Assembly: GCA_013398615.1 (NCBI GenBank)
Contig: VZSR01003803.1
Coordinates: 3,420,050-3,484,049 of the forward strand
Direction of reading: 5' to 3'
DNA: 64,000 bases
Origin: Brachypodius melanocephalos
Lineage: Eukaryota > Chordata > Aves > Passeriformes > Pycnonotidae
Shown here: one piece after another, positions 24,301 to 36,916 of the stretch
How positions within the stretch are numbered: the stretch's first letter is position 1
Layout of the letters: the number at the start of each line of letters is the position of its first letter
Notes under the pieces: model-generated
Database searches by the model: none
What the model was told of the DNA's origin: nothing
The model's input: the letters and a program-made list of their open reading frames with translations, nothing else
Position numbers and translations under genes: made by a program

Positions 24301-25362
24301 ACTTGGTTTGCAAGTGTAATAGTAAGCTTTTGTTGTTCTCTGCCAAAAATTGCCTGGCAAGCTGCTTTTTCAGCTTGGGAATGCAACAAAAATCTGTTGT
24401 TTACCTATCACACATTTTTAAGATGTGGAATTTTTCAACTGATAATAAAAAGTGTCAATCATATTTTTAGCTGAGGAAACATGGTCCTGCCTGCATTCAG
24501 GTTATGTCTTTTGTCAGTCACTGCTCCCCATCAGTGACATATTAGTGCCAGAGCTGTAGGCATATTTCAAGTTTGTTTGAGTTCACCAGCGAAACTTAAG
24601 ACTAAAAGTGGTTGAAATTCTAGTTGCAGGCTAGAAATTCAAGAAATCAATTTTTTTTTCTAATTAAATAACTGATTAGTTTAAAGGCAATACCACTTCA
24701 AAAAATCCAAATGCTCCAGTTTGGTACGTGATGTCTGAACTCAGTAGGCAGAAGAAAAAGACCCTTCCAGCCATTCATCATAGACTGATCCTGGCTGGAC
24801 AATTCAAGCTGATTCTGTTGATGTTTCTCTCTTGCTTGCACTTAAAAACATCCAGTCTTGATAAAAAGTCACAGAACACTGGTCAGGTGATGCTGAAAAC
24901 AAGAGAGGGAAGGTATGTACTGAGAAGGTAGTGCCTGAAACTCTTCCAGGGGTTTATTTGCACTTTTATGCACATTTATGGCAGTGCTGTGTAGTCCAGA
25001 AGAATCAATAAACTCAGCAAACAGGAGTCTGCTGGAACCCCTGGCAGCAGTGAGAGGTTACATGGTTCAGGCTTTATCCAGGAGTGTGACAGCTGCTGTA
25101 TGCAGAAATACACACTCTCCTGATGAATCAGAATATACTCAGATGGATTTTGCAGATACCTGTCAGGCAGCCACATGAGCCAGTTTGACCCCACTGCGTA
25201 TTCTGAATATGCAGCTGGGCTTGAGACTTCCAGACACTGCAGCAACCACTCAGCTATGAGGGAGGGGCTAATAACTAACATGGGTGAGTATACGGGGTGA
25301 ATTAACAAAATTACAGTTTGATTCTGTTAACAACAAACAGGTTATTCCTAAAAAATAGCTGT

Positions 25363-25414
25363 GATCTGTGTCTCCTCCAAACAGGTGTTTGGAGATCTGT
25401 GTCTCCTCCAAACA
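25363..25414. repeat. Two-copy tandem duplication (31-bp period) with internal palindrome
   Basis: The 21-bp word beginning gatctgtgtctcctccaaac occurs at 25363 and again at 25394. Between the copies lies a perfect 9+2+9 inverted repeat at 25375-25394 (ctccaaaca / tgtttggag around gg). A third partial echo (ccccaaatgcctgc) follows at about 25432. Confidence 0.85.
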
Positions 25415-27579
25415 CCTGCCCAGCCTATCTGCCCCAAATGCCTGCTCAGCCCTGACTGTGCAGTTATCTGTCATCACTGGTTCACCACAAAACAAGCAGC
25501 TTGAGGATGGAAAAGATTTCATATTGGTGACCCTAAACCATGGCTGTGTCCAAGAATGTGTCAGGACAGGATTTTATTAGTCTGCTGCTGAGCAGTACAG
25601 TCAGAAACAAGGATTTCTTAGGTTTATAGAACTAATTTTAAAATGGATTAACATGTTTCCTGTATTCAAAAGCATTCAGATTGTTGCTTTTGTTTGTTTT
25701 ACCTGGCACCCAGAGGATGATGTGTCTCTCCTTGTGTGTTTTGGGAATCGCTTCTTGTCTCTTGCCTCTGGACATGAATGAACTGATGTTGCTTCCAGCA
25801 TGGAGTTCTCTTGCTGCTGGAAAAGCCCTCTGCCTGGCCTGCCTGCCTCCTCCCTGTGCTGCTGAAGGCTTAGAGGAGCTAAACCTTCAATCTCCTTAGG
25901 CAGATGCTAAACTGAAACTTGGAATGTCTTGATTCCACTCTGGCTCCTTTCCATGTCTCAGGGTCCCCACTGATATGTGATACAGACAAAAGCAAATCCT
26001 AAATTATTTCAGGCCTTATTCAGAAGGAAGCTTGACCTTCAAATTCACAGTTGTGCAAGATTATGCTGAGTAAGGAGAGACAGTGATTTCTTAACTCCCC
26101 TTGCCCTGTGTGTCAGACCACATACCCCAGCACAATGCCCTTGAATGAATATAAACATAAATTGCATTTTGGTCTCAGTACTATTCAGCTTTTTATCCAG
26201 CACAGAGTAGAGGGTTTCAAAACTGGCTGTCAAAAGCTTATTTTTTTATCCTTCCATGGAGCCATTAACTTACAAAACTAACTTCCACAAAAGAATAGTC
26301 TCAGTCTTCAAACACTGAGCACTAAATATTCTATTCAGTATTTATTGGCCTACTCAGCTGCAACAGATTTGAAATATAATTAACTCTCACCAGGTGTAGC
26401 AATTTTATTTGCATCTCAGCATCATCCAAAAAAGATAAGAGAATTTTGTCTCTGAAATATTCTGTCCTTGAAATATGAGCAAATACAAGCAAAAGCATAT
26501 GCAAGCTGATTCAATCAATGATAACTCCTCTGATCAGTATGAGCAGAAGGGGTCACCTTGGAAAATGTGCGGAGTGGTTTTAGAAAGTAAAGACCTGACC
26601 TGAACAGCCAAATAGTTATTGCAATGGAAGATGAATTATTAAACAGTTTAACACTCACGGTGAGCAGTGAACTTGCAGAGTTACAGACACTGAGCAAATA
26701 CACTATGTGTATACTTTGGAATGCAGAGCACAACAAAACCAAATGAGATCTTGGGGGAAATTCTGAAAGCTGAATCAGCTGGAAATTTCCTGCAGCTTTC
26801 TCTCAAAAAATACTTTTTCCCAAGGAAAATACACAAAAGGGAAAAATAGAAAAGAAATGTGGGAGGGTGTAATATTGCCCTGCTGTGAGTTTTTTATTTG
26901 CCAAAGTCCTTATGGAAAAGTTCATGAGAGCCATGCACACTGAGACTGACAGGTGATTCACATCTCTTACTCTACTTAACTAGGTGGGTGCTCATGCTAA
27001 CTGTACATTTTGGCTCTCATGCTCTTTTTCATTTGCTGCATCGCATTCAGGGAAGCCAAGAGTACATTATGTATGCAAGTGCAATGGCCTTCAGCCTTGG
27101 AAGAGCAATGGATATTGCTGCTCCTGTTGGCTTGTGAACAGGGTTAGCAATTCAGAGGTTTCTGCAGCCTCCCAGCATCTCCTCCCAGGGTGCCCTTGAG
27201 GGTCCATGACTGGGTGGCCAAGGCCTTTTCTGCACTCAGTTTTCAGAGCAGGTTGGAGACCACCCATTACGGCTACACATTTCTCCAGGTTTGGAAACAA
27301 GCATGCTGGAGAAGCCTACTCAGTATACACAGTGTGCTGCAGGCTGCAGAACTGGAATGATGGGATGTGGGACAAGGAAGCAATGGTAAGGAAGAGGGAC
27401 AGACCCTCCAAAAAAGCTATGTTCTCATCATGTGGAATCAATTTCATTTCCATTGCCCAAAGCACTGGAGAGACTGAAGTGAGGGTAGAAGGAATAGCTA
27501 CCTGGTCATACCTGAGCTCCACTTGTGCTGGCCTGTGGCAGGAAGCACCCACAAACTGCCACAGTCTCTATGAGAATGA

Positions 27580-27622
27580 GATGGACCATTTAAAGGCCTT
27601 TCCAACCCAAACCATTCAGTGA
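27580..27622 (+). mobile_element. Possible CR1 3' tail remnant
   Basis: The phrase 'accatttaaaggcctttcca' followed by 'acccaaaccattcagtgatga' resembles the last bases of a CR1 copy. The sequence before it does not clearly follow CR1. It runs into a short (GAT)n repeat at 27622-27640, as often occurs at CR1 ends. Confidence 0.45.
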
Positions 27623-27871
27623 TGAGGATGATGATGATGACACCTTGAATCCAGACACACTCAGGAATGGTAAGATTATGAAGACAACTTCTTACTGTCC
27701 CAGAAGCCATTTACAACCATGGGAGAAGAACAGAGTTAAGATTTTTATATCCTGAGATAGCAGTAACAGCCTCACTGCTAATCTATCATTATTGCTGAGC
27801 ACCTTTGTGCTTTCTCAGGTACTGATGTGAATCTTGCAGAACTATTGTTCACGTACATGGGTTTAATCAGT

Positions 27872-27983
27872 AGCAATCAATGCTTGCCAGAGGCATCTGA
27901 TAGGAAGGTTACATTAATATTTTCCAATATTAATCTCCCGTGTGCTGTAGCGCTTCTAGATGCTGTAATTTCTATTGATTGCT
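27872..27983. repeat. Nested perfect inverted repeats
   Basis: An inner hairpin-like repeat has 9-bp arms ATTAATATT (27913-27921) and AATATTAAT (27926-27934) around a 4-base loop. An outer pair of 10-bp arms AGCAATCAAT (27872-27881) and ATTGATTGCT (27974-27983) encloses it. The two centres differ by about 4 bp. ATTA/TAAT words are homeodomain-type core sites. Function is unknown. Confidence 0.8.
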
Positions 27984-29898
27984 GCCTCATTGGCAGAAGG
28001 CAAGCCAAGAGATGAGCAAAGAATTATAACTAGGAAATCGGAGGTTGTGTAAGCTGGGTTATCTATCCGTAATTCTGCTATACATTCCAGAGACACAGAT
28101 CCTTTACAGAAATACTTTCAATATTTGTGCCTCTCATTTCAACATCTAGTTTATTACACATGAAAATAGCTCAAAATGCTATAAGTAAGGCAATTTTTGG
28201 TTTAAAATGTGATTTCTGTAATTTCATACTGTGCTTACTGACTTTTAAAACCTTTCTTACACTGGTAAAACTTGTGCACTTAATTCCATGTCACTGATTT
28301 TATTTTTGAAACGAGTCATGATTGCCTGTCTTCCCTTGGGTCTTGCTCTTCACCACTACCTACCAATGTGTGGCCATCAGTCTGGTTGTATTTTATTTCC
28401 AAGATGAAGTTTTAGGGAGCTTCAGGGCACTTGGTAACATTGTCTGTGCTTTATTTCTTCCATCTCCTCCCTATAAAATGATGACAGCAACACTAATTTT
28501 CTTCATCTCTTTAGTTTTCTTATATAAAAGTGCACAAACACTGTGAAACAGAGATAGACCCTTAGGACATGTTTTTGTAGCTCCAACCAGATGTGGCCGT
28601 GATCTCTGCTGGGGCCAGGAGACACCACTGTTACAGAAATGATAATGTTAATGCACTGCCTGTGGGGGTGTTATGTCTCACGGAGAGAGAAAAAGCTTAT
28701 GAAAACTGGCTGAATTATTGTTGCTTTCTTTGTGTGTTGCAGCACTGCCTCTGTGCTTTGTATAAATGCAGTGGCAAAGGAACATACCGGGGCAGAAGTA
28801 ACTGGTAATTTATGCTGACTTGTTAACCTCAGATCTGCATCTATGCTTATCTCTTCTACATTTGTTATTCCTTTTTAGGGGACTTGCTCCTCTCAAAGCA
28901 ATTCCCACCAGTCCATCTCTGATTAAACCCATGCTGCTGTGCTCCTGTGAAGCAGGTGAATTGGTGATAGCAGGGAAGCAACAAGAGGAAATATCAGTTG
29001 TATAGTGAGTTTCTTTGAGTTGATTCAATTTCCAGGGTAGTATTGTACATCAATTGCTTGATTTATTTAAAAAGGGGACTGGATAAAGTACTGGAAAATG
29101 TATCAGAAAATAATTCTGTTCCTGGAGGACAGACTAGGGGAACGATGAAGCTTGCTTGAACTCTGACTCTTTCTATTCACTTTCTTATCTTCTTCTTATC
29201 TATTTAAGTAGAGCACCATTGCTACACTTCTTCAGATGAAGATTAAGAACGAAGAATGTGTAAGAAGCAGTGAAATCTCTTTTTACTCTAACAATAAAAG
29301 CTTCCTAGTGAGCAACCTGGAAAAAAGGAGAGTTTCTGAGAGTGACATGAACAATAATAAGATTGTATCTGCTGGCCTCATCCAGCAGATTAACCTAGTT
29401 CTGATTTCCCTGGCTGACATGGAGTTATACCTGATTTAATTCCAGCATCACTAAAATGGCTCAGAAATAAAGGTGATGTATCTTGAACACTTCTTTTACC
29501 TGCTCAGAATCCATGTTAATTTTTAATATCATTGTTCATACTTGGCAATATACAAAAAAACAGTGAGGGAAGTCCATGCTGGACTTTATTTAAAACAAAA
29601 GTATTTGTATTCTTGCACTGATATCTTTGTCTGGTGATACAAATTAAGTCATCTTTTCAGAGTCAGATAAGCTGTTCACATGAGCAGGAAGAATAAATGT
29701 TTCCAAAGCAGACTAATGCTGTGCAAATTGACCTGGGCTGCTCCTCAGCTGAAGACCACTGAGGTCACCTGGGTGAATTTGCATGTATAGGGACAGCCTC
29801 ACTCAAGTAGCAGCTCCAGAGAAGCACTGAAGGGCCAAGCAAGATCCCTGTTCCCTGATGTATTCTACAGTGCCCCTCTGGGAGGAAGGAGGTGGTCG

Positions 29899-30310
29899 GA
29901 TCACAGAATAGTTTGGTTTGGAAGAGACCTTTAAAGGCCATCTATTCCAGTCCTCCCACCATGGGCATGGATCTTCAACTAGACCTGGCTGCTCAGAGCC
30001 CCATGCAACCTGGCCCTGAATGTTTCCAGAGATGAATCATCCACAGCTTCCCTGAGTAACCTGTGGCAATGTCTCACTACATTTATTATAAACAATTTTT
30101 CTTATCTCTAGTCTGGACCTACTCTCTTTCAGTTTAAAGCCATTGCCCCATGTCCTGTACTACAGGCCCTACCAAACAGTCTGTCTTCATCTTTCTTTTA
30201 AGCCCCGTTCAGGTACTGCAAGGTTCTAAAAGGCCTTCTCAGAGCCTCCAATTCTCCATGCTGAACAATCTCAGACCTCTCAGCCTTTGCTCAGGCAGCT
30301 CTGCAGTGCT
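29899..30310 (-). mobile_element. CR1 LINE 3' part, antisense
   Basis: On the + strand it begins with the reversed tail 'gatcacagaatagtttggtt' followed by 'ggaagagacctttaaaggcc' and 'caacctggccctgaatgtt'. It continues to 'agcctccaattctccatgct' and 'ctcagcctttgctcaggcag'. The element therefore runs on the minus strand and is 5' truncated near 30310. Confidence 0.92.
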
Positions 30311-33310
30311 TCTCACGTGTGGGTGGTAAGGGAAGTTCCTGCTCCTATCACGAGCTCAGAATGACAACCACAGTTCTCGACCTTCGGTTTGTGGATGAGA
30401 AGTGAAGAGTAGGTGACGATAAGCAGAATTGCCTGTCAACCCCTTGTACAAGGACATTTCCTTAAATAGGGGTTTTTTTCAGAAATAAACAGTTCCTCAG
30501 AAAGCAGAGAGCTTTTGCTCCAAGACACTTTTGAGTATCACTGAAGCTGCAAGGAAAAATGCCTTGAGGGCAGAAAAGTCCAATATTTTTTGATTTAGCA
30601 AGCATAAGTAATTATCTTCTCACAGATCTTACTGCTATCTCCAGCTACCTAATAGAAGATTATGGAGAAGATGGAGACATGCTCTTCCAGGAGATGCACA
30701 ATGACATGTAAAAAGGCAATGAACACAAGTTGCATCACAAAAATCTCCAATTAGATATATGATTTTTTTTTTAGCACAAGGGTGGTGAAACACTGTAACT
30801 GGGACACAAATAAGATGGAATTTGACAAAGCTACCTGCTCCTCAGGGACTCTTTCTGAGTAGGAGGTCAAATCAAATGACATCCAGAGTTCCCTTACCAC
30901 CTAAATTATTCCATGATCCTGTGACTCCTAAAGTCACATACATTGAATTCATGGGCTCAATTTATATTTTTTCTTACAGCAATGTAACATGAGGTTCTGT
31001 TTCTTGTTTTGCAACTCAAAATTTGAAATTTTTAGCTACCTTTTGCAAGGAGCTGTGGAAGCACCTACCTAATCTCTATTGGAGCACTACCAATTATTTA
31101 TGTGCATCATTACAGGACAGTTCTGTTCTGTAACGCTGCATGAAGTCTGAGGAAATACATTTCCACCCTGAACTATTCCTATTTTAAATAGCGTAAGATA
31201 ACAAGGGAGAGCCAAAGTAAATTCTTTGTAATATGCAGTGTGTAAAAGAGACTACAATATCAATGTACAGTGTCCATCAGACAAGAACCATTCATCTCTG
31301 CTTTGCAGCAGGGGAGGACCTGAATCACCCAGTGCACCTCAAGGAGCCAACACAGCTGCCTGTTGTGACTTTTAAAGCCTCAGGTTGCCCAAAACAAGAC
31401 CATCAGCTTTAGAGTGAGACTTTAGTAAGACTGGTTCCTAGGCAATGGGCAACAGGATCAGGTAAGAGAAGGACCTAGATCTCCATCCATTGTACCACTT
31501 TTATTTTTCTGTCAAGGAGAACTGGGAACACTGAATGATGTCCAGACTGTCTACGTGGTTTCTAAGATTTAGATGGAGTTTATCGCCTAAATCCAAGAGC
31601 ACTTCTTAAACTAATGGCTGCCTGAAGCCCTTTTGACTTGTACAATTCATAAAAATCTAATGGCACCCTGGTGTTAATGCAGTACTCATTAAGCACCTGA
31701 AGACACCTAATCAGCTAAGTGGGAACCTCCCACCAGAGTTTTGCAGCTTCTCAGAGAAAGCAGTGAGCACCTGAGGTCCTTCATCCATTTGGTACATCCA
31801 AAGGACTCGGTGCACTTGAGCTGCATTGACCAAAGGAGGTCACCTCTCCCATAGCAGCTGAAGGACAGAAATCATTGATGAGGTTTGAACTTCCAACAAA
31901 TCAAAGACATGCTGAAGAAGTCCTTTTTTAAACACAAATGCACTTGTTCATTATCAATCACAATACTAAATTAAGAGAATGAGAAACAGATTAGTGCCCG
32001 TTATCTGTGAAAAGTATTTATGCAAATACTTCTTTACTTTATTGTCTTGTTATGAAAAATTCAGTTAAATAAGGAGAAATCTGTTACCGGCAGCTTAGCT
32101 TCCTTCAGGAAGCACTTAGAATGGGTCAGTGTATTCCCCAGTATTTTTTCCAGCAAGAACACAGTTCTGCAGCTGTATGGAATTGTATAACTTAGTGGTA
32201 CTAACTCAGACAACTGTGGTAAAATTTTACTATAGAATATTTCTGATTAATAAGTAAATCATATTGATTAACAATTATATAATTAGAAGACCTTTAATAT
32301 CACTTTGAGAATTTAGGACTGGGCTGAGCAACGGCAAAATTATGATTCTGACACCCTACCACTACTCCATCTGAAAACAGTAAAAAATGTTGCCTTTGGC
32401 TTTCCAGGGAACAGAGCAGGTTCAGAATATTGTTGCATGCTACTCTCCTCCTTGACAACATATAAAACCCAGCTTCTTATCAGCTTCTGGCAAAAAGAAA
32501 ATTCAATTCATAATGGTCAGGAATCAATTCTGGGAAATGTTCCAGACCCTATCTTACGCTTGCTTCCACAAACAGATTTTTTTAAAGGATTGGGGAAATT
32601 TCTGACCAGTACTGTTTAGCATGTGGTAAGATAAAAACAGTCAAATCTCTTCCTCCATGCTATTTGTCCTGGAATCAGGAAAAAAACTCATCCCACTCAT
32701 GACAGCACAGCTGAAAATTAAGGATACTTTCCACTATTTAGAAGTATCACGTACTGTTAGGTTTGATGAACTAGTAAAGGATTCAAATGTATTCTCCCAT
32801 TCATCAGCATATACTGCTGTTAAGTGGCGCAAGAATTTTTCTGTACTGGTAGATAAGAAAAATTAAGAAAACAATGCAACTTTACCAGGAAAGGCGTCCC
32901 TGGTGTCACCTCCTAAGGGATAGGCTCTCATTTTGCCCTGATAATGCAAAAATTTTTCTTATCTCTAATAAACAGAGGTTGCAGAGATGCTTGCTGGCAG
33001 CACAGAGCAAAGCATTGCGATCACCTCTGTCATTCAGAAGCAAAAAAAACCTCTGACTGGCAGCAAAGGAAGTTTTCTTTGTCTACTAATGAAACCTGCC
33101 ATGACATTTGCAGTAAGTTGCTGTATTATGAAAGTAAAAATTAGTTTCTACTCATTGTTAACAAAATAGCACATCTCATATTTTGCTTTACAAACTGCCA
33201 ATTACATGATTCATGAGGAATTATTGTATATTGCAGTGTCTTTCTATTCTGTATAAAACAGACTTTCATTCAGTGCTTCTTTCCACATGTTGTGACAGTG
33301 TCTGCCATCA
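30311..33310. other. Intergenic sequence, no gene recognised
   Basis: No coding signal is recognised. A weak CR1 tail is suggested at 30855-30924. The remainder is AT-rich with scattered short ORFs of no known family. Confidence 0.6.
30855..30924 (+). mobile_element. Weak CR1 3' tail remnant
   Basis: 'aaatgacatccagagttccc' and 'attattccatgatcctgtga' follow the order of a CR1 end ('gacatccagaggtccc' then 'ccattctgtgattctgtga'). It is diverged and short, so this is a tentative call. Confidence 0.5.
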
Positions 33311-33548
33311 GATCACAGGATCACAGAATCATTAGGGTTGGAAAAGACCCCTGAGATCACCAAGTCCAACCTTTGGCCAATCACCACCTTATCAACTAGA
33401 CCATGGCACTAAATGCCACATCCAGTCATTTCTTCAACACCTTCAGGGATGGTGACTCTACCTCCCTCAACAGTCCACTCCAATGTTTAACAACTGGTTC
33501 CATGAAAAAAATTCCTGCTGTTATCCAGCAGATATCCCCCACAACTAC
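33311..33548 (-). mobile_element. CR1 LINE 3' part, antisense
   Basis: The + strand reads the reverse complement of a CR1 end: 'gatcacaggatcacagaatc', 'ggttggaaaagacccctgag', 'atcaccaagtccaacctttg', 'catccagtcatttcttcaac', 'ccatgaaaaaaattcctgct'. It is one of the better preserved copies, on the minus strand. Confidence 0.94.
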
Positions 33549-36400
33549 GTAATGACTTGTGAGGTCTCTGTTTTTCTGTGTCCTAAAATGCACTTATAAT
33601 TTGAAAAAAAATTGAAATTCAGTGTCTCAGCAACTTGTACAACAGTGTTGGAGTTGGAATCTGTCCTCGACCTCCTCTGGGAACATGAAGATTTCCACAC
33701 ACACTACTGGCACTTTTTTGCCTCTGAGCAATCTGGGCTGTACAAGACCTGGAGCTGAACCTAGTTTGCCTACAGGAGGCTGGGGCAGAAGTTTAAATGC
33801 CCAGATGGGGGAAAAATAATGGTGACATTTAAACCAACTACTTAGAGCAAAATTTAGGGCTCCTCATTAACAGAAAACCACAAAATGTCACAAAAGCTCT
33901 ATACCATGGGAAATGTAGTAAAAATGTTCCGGCAGGGCAGTGTCTACAGTGGAATCCACACTGGCTCAGAATCATATCATTAGTATGTTAACACTGTTTG
34001 CAATTTCCCCCCCCCCCCATGGTAATTCTTCTCAGGAGAGCAGTAGGGAATTTCCATCAAAATATTTTTGATTAAGAAAAAATCAGTTTCTGTATAATCT
34101 AAGTTTTTGGTGAGATTTTCTTTTCTCACTGGGACCACTAATGTTGAATAAATTTTAAAATCTTTAACTGCCTGAGCTGCTGCAGTATCTCTTAAAAGAC
34201 ACAGGGCAGCTGATTTACCCTGTGGGCTTGATTAGTGCATTCATGATTCAGCAATGCCTCAGCTCATGCTGGAGCATAACAACACACAGCACACGGATCT
34301 AACAGAATCAAAACTCTGTACGTACAAACAACCTTTTCTCCCCTGGAAAGTCCCCATCTGTTGAAAACTGGTGAAAGCAAATGTTAAATAATCAAATATT
34401 CATATCAATAACAAAATTTCAAATAAAAAATATCAAATTACTTGCATTTCAAATTCATAATGAAGTCAATTGAATAAAACCTTGAAAACAAACCTGGGAT
34501 TTTCTGAGGGACCAAATCAAACAGAAGCAAACCAAAATGCTACAAATATTTGAACACAACTCATAAAAAAACTATTTCACTGCAGCAGGCTGTTGCAGGT
34601 AAGCGTATATTATGGCCAGGTGTAGATTTTTCCCCAAAATTACTGCACCAAAGGATGAGATGTCGTGGGTGAGTAGAAAATTACAAAGCTAATGTGGCAG
34701 AGGGGAGACTAAGCAGCCATTTCCTTTTTCAATATCCAAATTATGATCAAAGACTTTTCCTTGGAAGGTGATGAAATAAAATTGAATGAGTTTGAAAGAA
34801 GAGAGAGAGTTGGCAGATTGGCAACTAATCAAGACTGGGCAATAACTACAAATGGTGACAGAAGATAATGGCACAGACTGTGAGCTCTGCTCCCATCTAA
34901 GCAGATGTTAGATGTATTGTCTCTACCTCAGACAGATCCAAGGGTGTTGTCTTGGTACATTTTGGCAAAACTCTTGTCACTAACCATCTCAACAAAATAT
35001 AAATGACTTGGCAAGAACTGAATCTTTCCAATTTTTCTCATGAACCACCATAACAATATATTGGTCATATTTATTTTAACAAACTTAATTTGCTTGAGCC
35101 AATTAAGAACAAACCACTGTAAAAATTTCTGAGAAAACAATGAATATTTCTGTTTTCATTCCACAAGGGAGTAACAAGGGCTGAGAGCAGGGCAATCAAT
35201 ATTTTCCAGCTACAGTGGTTGTAAGGGAGTTTGCACAGGCTCTGGGTGGGTTTTAGACAGCAGACATTAGCTGAGATGAATCTCACTCCATGGAAATAGC
35301 AGTGCTTTAAGCACAGCCCTGAGGATAAGCAAAAAGTTTTCTCTCTTGAGATGAAAGATAAGTATGTGAGGGATTTGGGGCTCTAGAAGATGAGGCATGG
35401 GGTTTCCATATGTCTAAAGTGTTTAAAAACAAATTAGCGCTTTCTTTTTTTGAGTTGTACAAACAACTGTGTGTCTAAAAGTTCCTATATCAAATTAATC
35501 CATGCTCACTCGCTCATATAAAAATGCTGCACATCTCTGAATGTATCTGTATTGAGTTCTGAAGTTAATTGAGTCTTCCTTAGTGGCAGCTGAGGAGTCC
35601 CAGCAGGCTTAGGCCCTTTTGGGAAGGCATTCTCCACACTGAGAAGTATGGCACAGAATTTGGCAGACAGCCATCAAAGCACACTGCCTCTACTGTGGTA
35701 TCATCTTTCTCTTGCCATCATTGATGTGATGAGGCTGAAAGGCCTCAGTGAGGAACAAGTTTGTCACTAGACTGACCATCACAGAAAAGATCCCCAGAAG
35801 AAGTAAGGAAAGAAGAGTGAGATTTGTTGCACCTGTCTTAAAAAGAAGGACTTAACTGGGCATTCATCCAATCTCCATTTAGGTGGCTATACTTTTGCAG
35901 TTTCTCACAGATAGTTGTCTATAGTAATTTGAGAGTCAATTATGGTACCTCACCTGCTGGCTTCCATACGCTCTGTGTCGTATTATCCAATTCCATGCAG
36001 ACATCTCAGATACTCTAGAGTCCCTCAGAGATCAGCAGTATCAACAGATGGGCAACTGAACTGAGATCTTTAAATTGCCTGGCAATCAATGAACAGTGAT
36101 GAACAGTCAAGGGCCCCTGAAGAGTGATTCAGATGAACAGATACCATGTATCTGCTTTGAGATGATTCCTGGAGGAATCCACCGACTGTGTTAGGATCCA
36201 CTGACTTTGTTAACCAGGGCCAGGGTTCTAGTCATCAGGATGTCCTCTGTTACTTCATACACCCTAGGGTATCTGAGACATGCAATACTATGATGCAGAA
36301 TTTACACATTTTCGGAAGAGCAGCTGGAGAACAAATGGGAAGCAGTGGGCCATCTCAAACGGTACTGCACACCTATGTACAAGCTGCTGCACTGAGCTCT
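33549..36400. other. Intergenic sequence, no gene recognised
   Basis: It contains a 12-base poly(C) run at 34007-34018 and an AT-rich patch near 34380-34460. Near 36180 there is an imperfect duplicate of about 18 bases (ccaccgactgtgttaggat against atccactgactttgttaac). No exon or known repeat family is recognised. Confidence 0.6.
34007..34018. repeat. Poly(C) homopolymer, 12 bp
   Basis: Twelve consecutive C bases; the minus strand is a G12 run. Uncommon in AT-rich intergenic DNA and prone to length error. Confidence 0.9.
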
Positions 36401-36401
36401 T

Positions 36402-36916
36402 ATCACAGAATCATAGAACACTTTGAGTTGTAAGGGACTTTAAAAGGTCATTTAGTTCCAGCTTCCCTGCCATGGGCAGGATCACCTTCCATAAGACCAG
36501 GTTGCTCAAAGTCTTTTAAAAGGGTTTTTAACCTGGCCCTTAACACTTTCAAGGATGGAGCATACATTTCTCTGGGAAATTTGTTCCAGGGCCTCTCCAC
36601 CCTCACAGTATAAATTTCTTTCTCATATCTACTCTAGCCTCTTTCAATTTGAAGCCATTACCCTATCTCCGCATGTTCTTGTGAAAAGTCCCTCTGCAGC
36701 CATCTTGTAGCCCACTTTAGGTACTGGAAGGCCACTCTAAAGTTGCCCTGGAGCCTTCTCTTCTCCAGGCTGAAAACTCCAGCTCCCTCAGCCTGTCTTC
36801 ACAAAAGAGTTGCTCCAGCCCTCTCATCATCTTCTGACCCTCCCTCTGCACACATTCCAACAGGTCCATATCCTCACATTGTGGATCCCAGAGCTGCACA
36901 GTAATCATCCACCCTG
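36402..36916 (-). mobile_element. CR1 LINE 3' part, antisense, about 515 bp
   Basis: It begins 'atcacagaatcatagaacac' and continues 'aagggactttaaaaggtcat', 'cctgccatgggcaggatcac', 'cagggcctctccaccctcac', 'cttctcttctccaggctgaa' and 'ctccctcagcctgtcttcac', to 'tcccagagctgcacagtaat'. This is the long conserved CR1 3' region on the minus strand. It ends where similarity fades near 36916. Confidence 0.93.

Larger units (their letters stand above)
21303..29898. other. Intergenic sequence, no gene recognised
   Basis: Mostly unique-looking sequence. It contains a poly(A) run near 21969-21980, a tandem duplication with a palindrome at 25363-25414, a short possible CR1 tail with a GAT repeat near 27580-27640, and nested inverted repeats at 27872-27983. 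The 138-codon ORF at 27206-27622 overlaps the CR1-like tail and has no known domain. No splice-supported exon is evident. Confidence 0.6.

Noticed and set aside
27622..27640. (GAT)n run as a functional repeat
   Set aside because: Only a few units, at the end of a CR1-like tail; ordinary tail-associated microsatellite.
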